Shown here: piece after piece, positions 56,287-64,000 of the stretch
Position numbering within the stretch: the first letter of the stretch is position 1
Layout of the letters: each line of letters opens with the position of its first letter
Origin: an uncultured Granulosicoccus sp.
GTDB taxonomy: Bacteria; Pseudomonadota; Gammaproteobacteria; Granulosicoccales; Granulosicoccaceae
Direction: 5' to 3'
Length of the DNA stretch: 64,000 nucleotides
NCBI GenBank assembly: GCA_947492525.1
Contig: CANLNQ010000012.1
Coordinates: 1 to 64,000, forward strand
Translations under genes and position numbers: made by a program
Notes under the pieces: model-generated
Seen by the model: the letters and a program-made list of their open reading frames with translations, nothing else
Database searches by the model: none
What the model was told of the DNA's origin: nothing

Positions 56287-58098
56287 ATGATCGATCTTGA
56301 AGCAGCTCGTTATCTCTGGCACCCGATTGCAGCATCATCGGATCTTGTGCCTCGTCATGTCTTCCATGCCCAGATTCTGGGTCGGGAACTGGCGCTGTGG
56401 CGCGCCGATGACGACAACGTCAATGCTTGGGAGAATCGCTGCCTGCATCGCGGCGTCCGGCTCTCCATCGGCATCAACGATGGTACCGAACTGCTGTGTC
56501 AGTACCACGGCTGGCGCTACGCCAATCGCACCGCAGGCTGCACCTACATACCGGCTCATCCGGCAGATGCGCCAGCTCGCACCATCTGCAACAACACCTA
56601 CCCGGCGATGGAGCAATACGGTCTGGTCTGGAGCGGTGAGTCGCCCGAGGGCCCCTTGCCGGTGCTCTCCACCGTGGACACCTCCTTTTTCACCCCCTTG
56701 CGGGCGGTCACCGTCAACGCCACCAGTCAGGATCTCCTTCTGCCGTTGATCCAGGGGTACACGACCCGTTTGCCCGCATCTGACGACAACCGCCCACGCT
56801 ACGGCGCCGACACACCGGATGCCTTCACCATCATTCTGCGGGTTGCCGACAGAAGCCAGACCGGGTCGACGCCGGTTGCCGATATCGCCTTTTTCCTGCA
56901 ACCGGTCGATGCTGGCCGTACCACCATCCGCGGCATTCTGTGCGGCATCGATGAACACAACACGGACGCACAGACGCTGAACGATCTGCTGCGGTTTCAC
57001 AATCGCCTGTTGTGCACCATACGGGACCGATTGGAAAGCACGCTGGCAGATGCGCCTTCGCCCGCCCCCTGGATACCGATCATTGCCGCGGTCAGCGAGA
57101 ACCAGGCGTCACTGCCGGCGATGAGCGATACCGGCAACAGTACCCCGCTGCGTATTCGCGTCGCGAGCATCGATTCGCTGAGCCCGACTGTCAGACACTT
57201 TCGCTTCGAGCCTCTGGACGATCTGCCGGAGTCGCAGCTACCGACGGCGCAACCCGGCGCTCATATCGACGTGCAGCTACCCAATGGCCTGGTTCGCCAG
57301 TACTCCCTCATCAACGGGCCTGGAGAGACCGATCACTACGCCATCGCGGTCAAGCGCGAGGCCGCCTCCCGTGGCGGCTCACAAGCCTTGCACGAGCAGC
57401 TGCGCGTGGGTGATCTGCTGGCAAGCTCAGTTCCCCGCAACAATTTCACCCTGCGGCGCGATGCCGAGCACACCCATCTGATTGCCGGCGGTATCGGCCT
57501 GACGCCACTCTTGGCCATGGCCAGAGCCCTGCACCACATGGGACGCCCGTACACCCTGCATCACTTTGCAGCTCAGGACACCGAGCTTCTGTTCCAGTCG
57601 GAACTGCAGGCCATGAGCGGCGAGTATCTGTGCCATGTAGGCCTGACACCCTCACAGACGGCCGCCACGATGGCAGAGCTGCTTGCCACGCCGGATGCGC
57701 ACCAGCATCTGTACCTGTGTGGCCCCGCGCCCATGCTGCAATGTGCGCGCGACACGGCGGCCGCTTGCCAGTGGCCCGAACACACGGTGCATTTCGAGTA
57801 TTTCAGCAATCCGGAGGCCCGTGATGATTCATCGGCATTCGAGGTGGACCTGGCTCGCTCGGGTCTGAGCCTGAACGTGCCGGCCGGGCAAAGTCTGTTG
57901 AGTGTGTTGCGCGAGAACGGTGTCACCCTGCCCTCGTCCTGTGAACAGGGCGCCTGTGGCACCTGCCGTGTCACCGTGCTCGACGGCACGCCGGACCATC
58001 AGGATGTCTACCTGAGCGAGTCGGAAAAGGCACGTGGCGACTGCCTGATGAGCTGCGTGTCCCGCGCCCGTTCGCAAAAGCTGACCCTGGACCTGTAG
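56287..58098 (+). CDS. ndmD: NdmD-like Rieske / FAD-NADH reductase / [2Fe-2S] ferredoxin fusion
   Basis: 603 aa. Residues 1-110 hold an intact Rieske motif (Cys52-x-His54, Cys71-x2-His74, RCLHRG and CQYHGW). Residues about 125-275 resemble a degenerate oxygenase domain without the iron-binding His pair. From about 290 it is a VanB-type reductase (RQYSLINGP, IAGGIGLTPLLAMARAL, LYLCGPAPML), ending in a plant-type [2Fe-2S] ferredoxin (SSCEQGACGTC plus a distal Cys). This is the unusual order of NdmD, which passes NADH electrons through its own Rieske centre to NdmC. It complements exactly what the preceding protein lacks. Confidence 0.85.
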   Translation: MIDLEAARYLWHPIAASSDLVPRHVFHAQILGRELALWRADDDNVNAWENRCLHRGVRLSIGINDGTELLCQYHGWRYANRTAGCTYIPAHPADAPARTICNNTYPAMEQYGLVWSGESPEGPLPVLSTVDTSFFTPLRAVTVNATSQDLLLPLIQGYTTRLPASDDNRPRYGADTPDAFTIILRVADRSQTGSTPVADIAFFLQPVDAGRTTIRGILCGIDEHNTDAQTLNDLLRFHNRLLCTIRDRLESTLADAPSPAPWIPIIAAVSENQASLPAMSDTGNSTPLRIRVASIDSLSPTVRHFRFEPLDDLPESQLPTAQPGAHIDVQLPNGLVRQYSLINGPGETDHYAIAVKREAASRGGSQALHEQLRVGDLLASSVPRNNFTLRRDAEHTHLIAGGIGLTPLLAMARALHHMGRPYTLHHFAAQDTELLFQSELQAMSGEYLCHVGLTPSQTAATMAELLATPDAHQHLYLCGPAPMLQCARDTAAACQWPEHTVHFEYFSNPEARDDSSAFEVDLARSGLSLNVPAGQSLLSVLRENGVTLPSSCEQGACGTCRVTVLDGTPDHQDVYLSESEKARGDCLMSCVSRARSQKLTLDL

Positions 58099-58134
58099 CC
58101 ACACCATGCACGATACCTTGCAACATTCGCCCTC

Positions 58135-58776
58135 ATGATCACACTGTACGACTACGAACTCTCGGGCAACTGCTACAAGATCCGGCTGTTGCTGAGCATG
58201 CTGGGCATTCGCCATGAGAAGCACGCCATCGAGTTCTATCCCGCAGCGGAGCATCGCAAGGAAGCGTTTCTGGCCATCAACCCGCTGGGCGAATTGCCGG
58301 TGCTTCAGGATGGTGAACTGACCTTGCGTGATTCCCAGGCCATCCTTGTCTATCTGGCGAGCGAATACGACACCAGTGGCAACTGGTATCCCCTGCAGGA
58401 CCCTCGTACGCTGGCAACCGTCACCCAGTGGCTATGCTTCGCCAATGCCATCACCGCCTCCGCCGGCGGTGCCCGACTGGCCGATGGCTTCTTCCATCCT
58501 CTGGATGCCGATGCCTGCCGGAGCGAAGCACACCGTCTGTTCCGTGTGCTCGATGAGCACCTGTGGTTTCAGGAGCGAGAGCGCCAGGACTGGGTCGCGA
58601 CCACCGCCTCTCCAAGCATTGCCGATATCGCCTGCTTCCCCTACATCATGCTGTCTGAAGAAGGGGGTATCTCTCGCATCGATTATCCGGCCATCCGTCG
58701 CTGGACAGACCGTGTCAAACGCATTCCGGGTTTCATTCCCATGCCGGGTGTGTTCCCGGCAGGACCCGGCCTTTGA
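58135..58776 (+). CDS. ndmE: GST-like protein (NdmE-like)
   Basis: 213 aa. N-terminal thioredoxin fold ITLYDYELSGNCYKIRLLLSMLGI and the cis-Pro/Glu-Ser equivalent INPLGELPVLQDGELTLRDSQAILVYLA, then an all-helical C-domain. In the NdmCDE complex a GST-like protein (NdmE) acts as a structural partner, and the position right after an NdmD-like gene favours that role. A catalytic glutathione transferase remains possible. Its stop overlaps the next gene (TTGA). Confidence 0.8.
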   Translation: MITLYDYELSGNCYKIRLLLSMLGIRHEKHAIEFYPAAEHRKEAFLAINPLGELPVLQDGELTLRDSQAILVYLASEYDTSGNWYPLQDPRTLATVTQWLCFANAITASAGGARLADGFFHPLDADACRSEAHRLFRVLDEHLWFQERERQDWVATTASPSIADIACFPYIMLSEEGGISRIDYPAIRRWTDRVKRIPGFIPMPGVFPAGPGL

Positions 58777-60302
58777 GCGCGCTGCTACGCTTGCGGGGGA
58801 TCACCAAGGTCTACCCTTCCGTGGTTGCCAGTGACCGAATCGATCTGGATATCCAGCCCGGTGAAATTCACGCCATACTGGGTGAGAATGGCGCTGGCAA
58901 GTCCACCCTGATGAAACTGATCTACGGTGTCAGTCAGCCGGATGAAGGCGAGATCCAGTGGCAGGGTCAGACCGTGCATATCAGGAGCCCCGCACAGGCA
59001 CGACAGCTCGGCATCGGCATGGTGTTCCAGCATTTTTCCCTGTTCGAGTCCTTGACGGTTGCCCAGAACATCTCCCTGGCCGTGAAAGGCTCCATCCGCG
59101 AGCTCTCGGCGCGTGTCGAGGAGACCGGAGCCCGGTTCGGCCTGCCGATCAAGGCCGATACGGTGGTGCACTCCCTGTCGGTGGGCGAACGGCAACGGGT
59201 GGAGATCATTCGCTGCATTCTGCAGAACCCGAAACTGCTCATCATGGATGAACCGACCTCCGTTCTTCCGCCCCAGGGTGTTCAACAGCTGTTCGAAACC
59301 CTGCGCAGACTGCGGGACGAGGGTTGCAGTATTCTCTATATCAGCCACAAGCTGGAGGAAATCCGCCAGCTGTGCGACAAGGCCACGGTACTGCGGGCCG
59401 GCCGGGTCGTGGCCAGCGCCGATCCGGCCAGTCACAGCAATGAGTCACTGGCCAATCTGATGATCGGTCGCTCCATCGAGCCACCGCCGCATGCACCGGC
59501 CAATGCCGGCGATGCCAAACGACTGCTCATCCAGTCACTCGATCATGTGCCGACCGACCCTTTCGGCACCGTCCTGAAGGGCATTTCGCTGCACGTCTCA
59601 CCCGGTGAGATAGTCGGTATTGCCGGTGTCTCCGGCAACGGTCAGAACGAACTGATGCGACTGGTCTCAGGCGAGGAACTGCACAGCGCCCACCACGCCG
59701 GCGAACTGAGCATCGACGGTACCTGCGTCGACCGGCTCGGCCCATTGCAACGCCGGACGAAAGGTCTGGGCTTTGTGCCCGAAGAACGGCTTGGCCGAGG
59801 CGCCGTGCCCGAACTCAGCCTGTCGCTGAACGGGCTGTTGACCGCCTACCGTCACGGTCTCACTCGCCTGGGCATGATTCGCTTCGGTGCTGCACGCAAG
59901 TTCGCCCGCCAGTGCATCAGCGACCACGATGTGCGCTGTGGTGGCGAGCAGTCACTCGCTGGCAGCCTGTCGGGCGGCAATCTGCAGAAGTTCATCGTCG
60001 GCCGGGAGATAGCCTTGCAACCGAGCCTGCTGGTCCTGTCGCAACCCACCTGGGGACTGGATGTGGGTGCTGCCAGCAATATCCGTCGTGCCCTGCTGCA
60101 ACTGCGCGACAGTGGAGCCGCTGTGCTGGTGGTTTCCGAGGAACTGGAGGAACTGTTCGAGATCAGCGATCGGCTGTATGTCATGTTCGATGGTCATCTG
60201 TCACCCTCTCTCACCACGCGTGATACCAGCACCACACAGATCGGCCGCTGGATGAGCGGTGAATTCCTGCAAGAGACGATTACCGGAGCCTCTGATCACT
60301 GA
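58773..60302 (+). CDS. BMP-type nucleoside/purine ABC transporter ATP-binding protein
   Basis: 509 aa with a TTG start overlapping the previous stop. Two ABC modules: the first with GENGAGKSTLMKLIYGV, LSVGERQRVEI and LLIMDEPTSVL; the second with GVSGNGQNELMRLVSGEE, LSGGNLQKFIVGREI and LLVLSQPTWGLDVGA. The second Walker B Asp/Glu pair is replaced by SQ, a change common in this family. It is homologous to the NupO/YufO class that works with a BMP-type binding protein. Confidence 0.9.
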   Translation: MSALLRLRGITKVYPSVVASDRIDLDIQPGEIHAILGENGAGKSTLMKLIYGVSQPDEGEIQWQGQTVHIRSPAQARQLGIGMVFQHFSLFESLTVAQNISLAVKGSIRELSARVEETGARFGLPIKADTVVHSLSVGERQRVEIIRCILQNPKLLIMDEPTSVLPPQGVQQLFETLRRLRDEGCSILYISHKLEEIRQLCDKATVLRAGRVVASADPASHSNESLANLMIGRSIEPPPHAPANAGDAKRLLIQSLDHVPTDPFGTVLKGISLHVSPGEIVGIAGVSGNGQNELMRLVSGEELHSAHHAGELSIDGTCVDRLGPLQRRTKGLGFVPEERLGRGAVPELSLSLNGLLTAYRHGLTRLGMIRFGAARKFARQCISDHDVRCGGEQSLAGSLSGGNLQKFIVGREIALQPSLLVLSQPTWGLDVGAASNIRRALLQLRDSGAAVLVVSEELEELFEISDRLYVMFDGHLSPSLTTRDTSTTQIGRWMSGEFLQETITGASDH

Positions 60303-61369
60303 TGGCCTATCGACTCGTTGCACGAACAGAAACCTCCCTGCGTGCCCAGCTGCTGGTGCCACTGGCAGCGATCACCCTGACCCTGCTGGCCGGTTCCGTG
60401 CTGTTCAGCCTGCTGGGCAAGAGCCCTCTGGCCGCCTTTCATGCCTTCTTCGTCGAACCGCTGAGCACACGCTATGGCATCGGCGAGGTCCTGCTCAAGA
60501 CCGGCCCGCTGCTGTTGATTGCCCAGGGCCTGGCCATCGGCTTCCGCGCACGTGTCTGGAATATCGGCGCCGAGGGCCAGCTGCTGGCCGGCGCCATGGC
60601 AGCCTCGGCACTCGCCTTGCATTTTGATACCACGGAGTCTGTCTGGCTGCTGCCGGCCATGGTGTGCATCGGCACCCTGGCGGGGGCCGCCTGGGCAGGC
60701 ATCGCCGCCTGGCTGCGCACGGCCTACAATGCCAACGAGATTCTGGTGACCTTCATGCTCTCGAGCATTGCGCTGCAATTGCTCTACTACCTGGTCAGCG
60801 GCCCATTGCGCGATCCCATGGGGTTGAGCTTTCCGCAATCGGCCCTGTTCAGTGATGCAGCCCTGTTTGCTCCTCTGCTGGAGCACACCCGGGTCAACAA
60901 CTCCCTCTACCTGTCCTTCGGCGCCACGATCCTTGCCTGGATCTTCGTCCAGCGCAGCCTGTCAGGCTACAAGCTGCTGATCGGCGGGCTCGCACCCCAG
61001 GCCGCCCGCTATGCCGGTTTTTCCGAAAAGAAGGCGGTCTGGCTGGGTTTGCTGATCGGAGGTGCTGCTGCCGGCATGGCCGGGGTAGGCGAGGTGGCAG
61101 GTCCGCTGGGTCTGCTGCAGCGAAGCATCTCGCCCGGCTATGGCTTCGCGGCCATCATCGTGGCCTTTCTGGGAGGCCTGCATCCGATCGGCATCGTGTT
61201 CGCCGCTTTTTTCATGGCGCTGATCTACGTCGGTGGGGACATGTCCCTGGTCTCGGTAGGGCTGCCCAACTCCTCTGCCACCATCTTTCAGGGCATGCTG
61301 CTGGTCTTCTATCTGGCCTGCTACCTGTTCGCCAATCACCGCCTGCAGAAAGTGGAGATCAGACACTGA
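60302..61369 (+). CDS. BMP-type ABC transporter permease 1
   Basis: 355 aa, about ten helices (BPD_transp_2 family). Marks are TRYGIGEVLLKTGPLLLIAQGLAIGFRARVWNIGAEGQLLAGAM and YAGFSEKKAVWLGLLIGGAAAGMAGVGEVAGPLGLL. It joins the preceding ATPase by TGATG and the next permease by TGATG, so the three are translationally coupled. It forms the membrane channel with permease 2. Confidence 0.92.
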   Translation: MAYRLVARTETSLRAQLLVPLAAITLTLLAGSVLFSLLGKSPLAAFHAFFVEPLSTRYGIGEVLLKTGPLLLIAQGLAIGFRARVWNIGAEGQLLAGAMAASALALHFDTTESVWLLPAMVCIGTLAGAAWAGIAAWLRTAYNANEILVTFMLSSIALQLLYYLVSGPLRDPMGLSFPQSALFSDAALFAPLLEHTRVNNSLYLSFGATILAWIFVQRSLSGYKLLIGGLAPQAARYAGFSEKKAVWLGLLIGGAAAGMAGVGEVAGPLGLLQRSISPGYGFAAIIVAFLGGLHPIGIVFAAFFMALIYVGGDMSLVSVGLPNSSATIFQGMLLVFYLACYLFANHRLQKVEIRH

Positions 61370-62292
61370 TGCTCGACTCCCTCGTCTTTCTTATCGCCGG
61401 TACGCTGGCGGCAGCCACACCCTTGCTGTTTGCCGCACTGGGAGAAACGGTTGTCGAAAAAGCCGGCGTGCTGAACCTCAGCATCGAAGGCATGATGGCT
61501 GTGGGCGCGGCCACCGCGTTCACGGTCGCCACACTGACCGGCTCTCATGTCAGCGGCTTTGCAATCGCGGCCCTCGCCAGTGCACTGCTGTCAACCGTAT
61601 TCGCCATCCTTGTACTGTTCTTCCTGGCGAATCATGTGGCGGCAGGCCTGGCTGTGGGTATTCTCGGTCTTGGCCTGTCAGCGCTGATCGGCAAGAATCA
61701 CGAGGGACAGACGATCTCGCCTCTGTCAGACCTGGATATGGGATGGCTATCCGAGCTGCCGTTACTGGGCAAGATCCTGTTCTCTCACGATCCCATGCTC
61801 TATCTGGGTATCGTCATGATCTTCCTTGTCTGGTGGTTGCTTTCACACTCGAAGCTCGGACTGATCATTCGCGCCGTGGGAGAGTCCCCCGACGCCGCCA
61901 GCGCCATTGGCTACCCTGTCATTCTCATCCGCTTTCTGGCCATTCTCTTCGGCGGCGCGATGGCGGGAATCGGTGGAGCCTATCTGGTGTTGTCCTATAC
62001 GCCGCTGTGGGCCGAAGGCCTGGTGGCCGGGCGAGGCTGGATCGTGGTGGCACTGGTGGTCTTCGGCATGTGGCGTCCGCTTCGCATCGCGCTGGGAGCC
62101 TATCTGTTCGGCGCTGTCTCCCTGCTCGAGCTGTTCATCCAGGGCATGGGATTTTCCATCCCGTCGCAGCTGATGTCGGCCATGCCCTATATCGTCACCA
62201 TTGTCATTCTGGTCATCATGTCGCGCAATCCGCGATTGATACAACTGAATCACCCTGCTTCGCTGGGCCAGAGCTGGCATCGCAATGCATGA
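61369..62292 (+). CDS. BMP-type ABC transporter permease 2
   Basis: 307 aa, BPD_transp_2 family: LAAATPLLFAALGETVVEKAGVLNLSIEGMMAVGA, then GLIIRAVGESPDAASAIGYPVILIRFLAILFGGAMAGIGGAYL. It is the second half of the channel for nucleosides or purine-type bases. It starts at TGATG with permease 1. Confidence 0.92.
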   Translation: MLDSLVFLIAGTLAAATPLLFAALGETVVEKAGVLNLSIEGMMAVGAATAFTVATLTGSHVSGFAIAALASALLSTVFAILVLFFLANHVAAGLAVGILGLGLSALIGKNHEGQTISPLSDLDMGWLSELPLLGKILFSHDPMLYLGIVMIFLVWWLLSHSKLGLIIRAVGESPDAASAIGYPVILIRFLAILFGGAMAGIGGAYLVLSYTPLWAEGLVAGRGWIVVALVVFGMWRPLRIALGAYLFGAVSLLELFIQGMGFSIPSQLMSAMPYIVTIVILVIMSRNPRLIQLNHPASLGQSWHRNA

Positions 62293-62335
62293 CGAATGCT
62301 CCTTTTCCTTTCTTCGACAACTCAATGAGTGCATC

Positions 62336-63421
62336 ATGAAAAAATTGAACAGAATCCTGCCTGGCGCCCTGCTGGGTCTTGCGGCAACCCTGAGCCTGGG
62401 CACCACCCAGGCTCAGGACGTCTTCAAGATCGGCTACATCTACCCATCACCCGCTGCCGATGTCGGCTGGGCCCACGAGCTCGATGAAGGACGCCGCGCC
62501 GTGGAAGAACACTTCGGCGACAAGGTGGAAAGCGTCATCGTGGAAAACATACCCGACGGTCCGGATGCCGCTCGCATCATGAACCAGATGGCCGCGCAGG
62601 GCGTTGACATGATGATGCTCGGTTCATTCGGCTACATGAACGATGGCCTGAAGACCGCCAAGCGCTACCCTGACATCGATTTCATCCACGCCAGTGGCTA
62701 CAAGACCGCCGACAATTTCGGCAACTTCCTCACGCGCAATCACGAAAGCGCCTACGTCGCCGGCATGGCCGCAGGCTATGTCACCGAGACCGGCAACATC
62801 GGCATGGTGGCCTCCTATGCGATTCCGGAAGTCATCGGCATCATCAACGCCTTCACGCTTGGTGCGCAATCCAACAATCCCGATATCAGCGTCAGTATCG
62901 TCTGGTTGAATTCATGGTTCGACCCCAGCAAGGCGCAGGAATCTGCCCGGTCACTGATTGCCCAGCAATCCGACGTCATCTTCTCCATCTATCAGGACAC
63001 GCCCTCCGTTGTCACGGTGGCAGAAGAGGAAGGCGTCTACGTGGTCAACACCAGTTCCGACATGAAGCCCTATGCACCCACGCATCTGCTGGCTTCCATG
63101 AAAGTCTCCTGGGGCGACTACTTCATCGAGCAGGTACAGGCATCGATGGACGACAGTTTTACCGGCGGATCGTTCTGGGGTGGCATGGCCGACAATGCCG
63201 TCAGCGTGGAATCCATCAGTGAGGATCTGAGCGCGGAGCAGCGCGCTTCTCTCGACGAGACCATCAAAGCGATCAGCAGCGGTGAGTTCAACCCCTTCAC
63301 CGGGCCGATCATTGATCAGGATGGCGAGGAACTGCTTGCCGAGGGCGAAACACTCAGCGATGCCGATCTGCTCTCGATCAGCTGGCTGGTTCAGGGTATC
63401 GAAACCCGACTTCCCAAGTAG
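62336..63421 (+). CDS. BMP-family periplasmic purine/nucleoside-binding protein
   Basis: 361 aa. A signal peptide ends at TTQAQ. The mature BMP (PnrA-like) fold begins IGYIYPSPAADVGWAHELDEGRRAVEEHFG, with HASGYKTADNFGNFLTRNHESAYVAGMAAGYV and FSIYQDTPSVVTVAEEEGVYVV lining the cleft. BMP proteins bind nucleosides or purine bases, which fits the guanine deaminase following and the N-demethylase upstream. Only a weak ribosome site precedes the ATG. Confidence 0.9.
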   Translation: MKKLNRILPGALLGLAATLSLGTTQAQDVFKIGYIYPSPAADVGWAHELDEGRRAVEEHFGDKVESVIVENIPDGPDAARIMNQMAAQGVDMMMLGSFGYMNDGLKTAKRYPDIDFIHASGYKTADNFGNFLTRNHESAYVAGMAAGYVTETGNIGMVASYAIPEVIGIINAFTLGAQSNNPDISVSIVWLNSWFDPSKAQESARSLIAQQSDVIFSIYQDTPSVVTVAEEEGVYVVNTSSDMKPYAPTHLLASMKVSWGDYFIEQVQASMDDSFTGGSFWGGMADNAVSVESISEDLSAEQRASLDETIKAISSGEFNPFTGPIIDQDGEELLAEGETLSDADLLSISWLVQGIETRLPK

Positions 63422-63458
63422 ACACAGCACTCGACGCCGCTTTCGAATGAGACAATCC

Positions 63459-64000
63459 ATGCCCGACAAAAACCATTCGATTGCCAGCTGGCACTGCGGA
63501 CTGTTCATGCACATGCCGTGCATGGGCAGTCTGGATGTGCTGGAAGATGCCCTGATCGGCGTGGATACCCACGGCACCATCGTATCGGTACTCACCCCCG
63601 CGGATGCGGATTACCGAGACACAAGACAGACGGCACAGAACAGCGCCATACTGCATCAGATGAGCACCCGGCAACTGATGATACCCGGGATGACAGACTT
63701 GCATATCCATGCGCCGCAGTGGCCGCAGCGAGGCATGGCCCTGCACTTGCCTCTGCAGGATTGGCTTCAGCAATACACCTTTCCGCTGGAGGCCCGTTAT
63801 GACGATCTGGACTTCGCCAGGCGGGTATATACCTCACTGGTGAAGACACTGCTGGCCAATGGCACCACGACGGCCATGTATTTTGCCACCCTTCACGAAG
63901 AAGCCACCGAATTACTGGCCTCTACCTGCCTGGAACTGGGTCAGCGAGCCTATGTCGGTCGTGTCGCCATGGACGATCCCGGCCAGTGTCCGGACGATTA
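63459..64000 (+). CDS. guaD: Guanine deaminase (amidohydrolase), C-terminus beyond window
   Basis: 180 complete codons are present to the right edge (an in-frame ATG at 63447 is an alternative start). LMIPGMTDLHIHAPQ gives the metal-binding HxH, and QWPQRGMALHLPLQDWLQQYTFPLEARYDD plus GTTTAMYFATLHEEA match guanine deaminase rather than cytosine or adenine deaminase. It converts guanine to xanthine; with an N7-demethylase nearby, 7-methylguanine is a candidate substrate. It lies 37 bp after the binding-protein gene, so it belongs to the same operon. Confidence 0.85.
   Translation, partial: MPDKNHSIASWHCGLFMHMPCMGSLDVLEDALIGVDTHGTIVSVLTPADADYRDTRQTAQNSAILHQMSTRQLMIPGMTDLHIHAPQWPQRGMALHLPLQDWLQQYTFPLEARYDDLDFARRVYTSLVKTLLANGTTTAMYFATLHEEATELLASTCLELGQRAYVGRVAMDDPGQCPDD

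Noticed and set aside
55661-56290. 209-aa frame with AEPSAEPS repeats spanning the ndmC-type end
   Set aside because: Out of frame with the oxygenase; its repeat is merely the 12-bp tandem DNA repeat translated.

Overview
The window reads as chromosome from a free-living, probably marine gammaproteobacterium. The basis is moderately high GC, a glmU-glmS pair, many solute-binding proteins, PQQ dehydrogenase, HD-GYP signalling and a very large cadherin/LamG adhesin. The species is not identifiable from sequence alone. No rRNA, tRNA or CRISPR array was seen. Genes are dense, and ATGA stop/start overlaps mark several operons.

Region 1 (1-15955, minus strand) is one tightly coupled operon: a GAF-HlyD membrane protein, a PqqD-M50 protease-HlyD fusion, a shortened SecA-like ATPase, a periplasmic adaptor, and a giant (>3135 aa, running off the left edge) DUF4347/LamG/C-type-lectin/cadherin protein. 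The giant protein has an N-terminal LEPR-XLL-like motif and no ordinary signal peptide. I read this as a candidate dedicated export and surface-display system, and it is the leading novelty candidate.

Region 2 (16197-32177) is ordinary accessory metabolism and signalling: a HupE-N-like protein plus a DUF3500 lipoprotein, an AEC transporter, a membrane PQQ dehydrogenase, a PhnD-like binding protein with a hybrid histidine kinase and an HD-GYP regulator, a peptide-type solute-binding protein, a DsbA-fold isomerase, and MFS and EamA transporters.

Region 3 (about 32200-36100) is an AT-richer acquired island. It holds three 17-bp direct repeats, an IS66 transposase remnant, a serine resolvase with a res-like site, a collagen-like secreted protein, and a second site-I-like palindrome at its far side.

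Region 4 (36169-46792) has glmS and glmU, an AraC regulator, a Baeyer-Villiger monooxygenase plus serine hydrolase, a DUF6394 protein with an RCK potassium channel, and OsmC.

Region 5 (46334-64000) looks like a coordinated uptake and catabolic locus. A minus-strand tautomerase-SMP30-livK-livHMGF-osmC operon and a plus-strand ndmC-ndmD-ndmE-BMP ABC transporter-guanine deaminase operon flank a GAF histidine kinase/LuxR response regulator pair. Both operon upstream regions carry an identical 15-bp palindrome-like motif plus TACGCAGA. The NdmCDE-like trio (Rieske-less oxygenase, Rieske-reductase fusion, GST-like protein) next to purine-type transport and guanine deaminase suggests N7-methylpurine demethylation.
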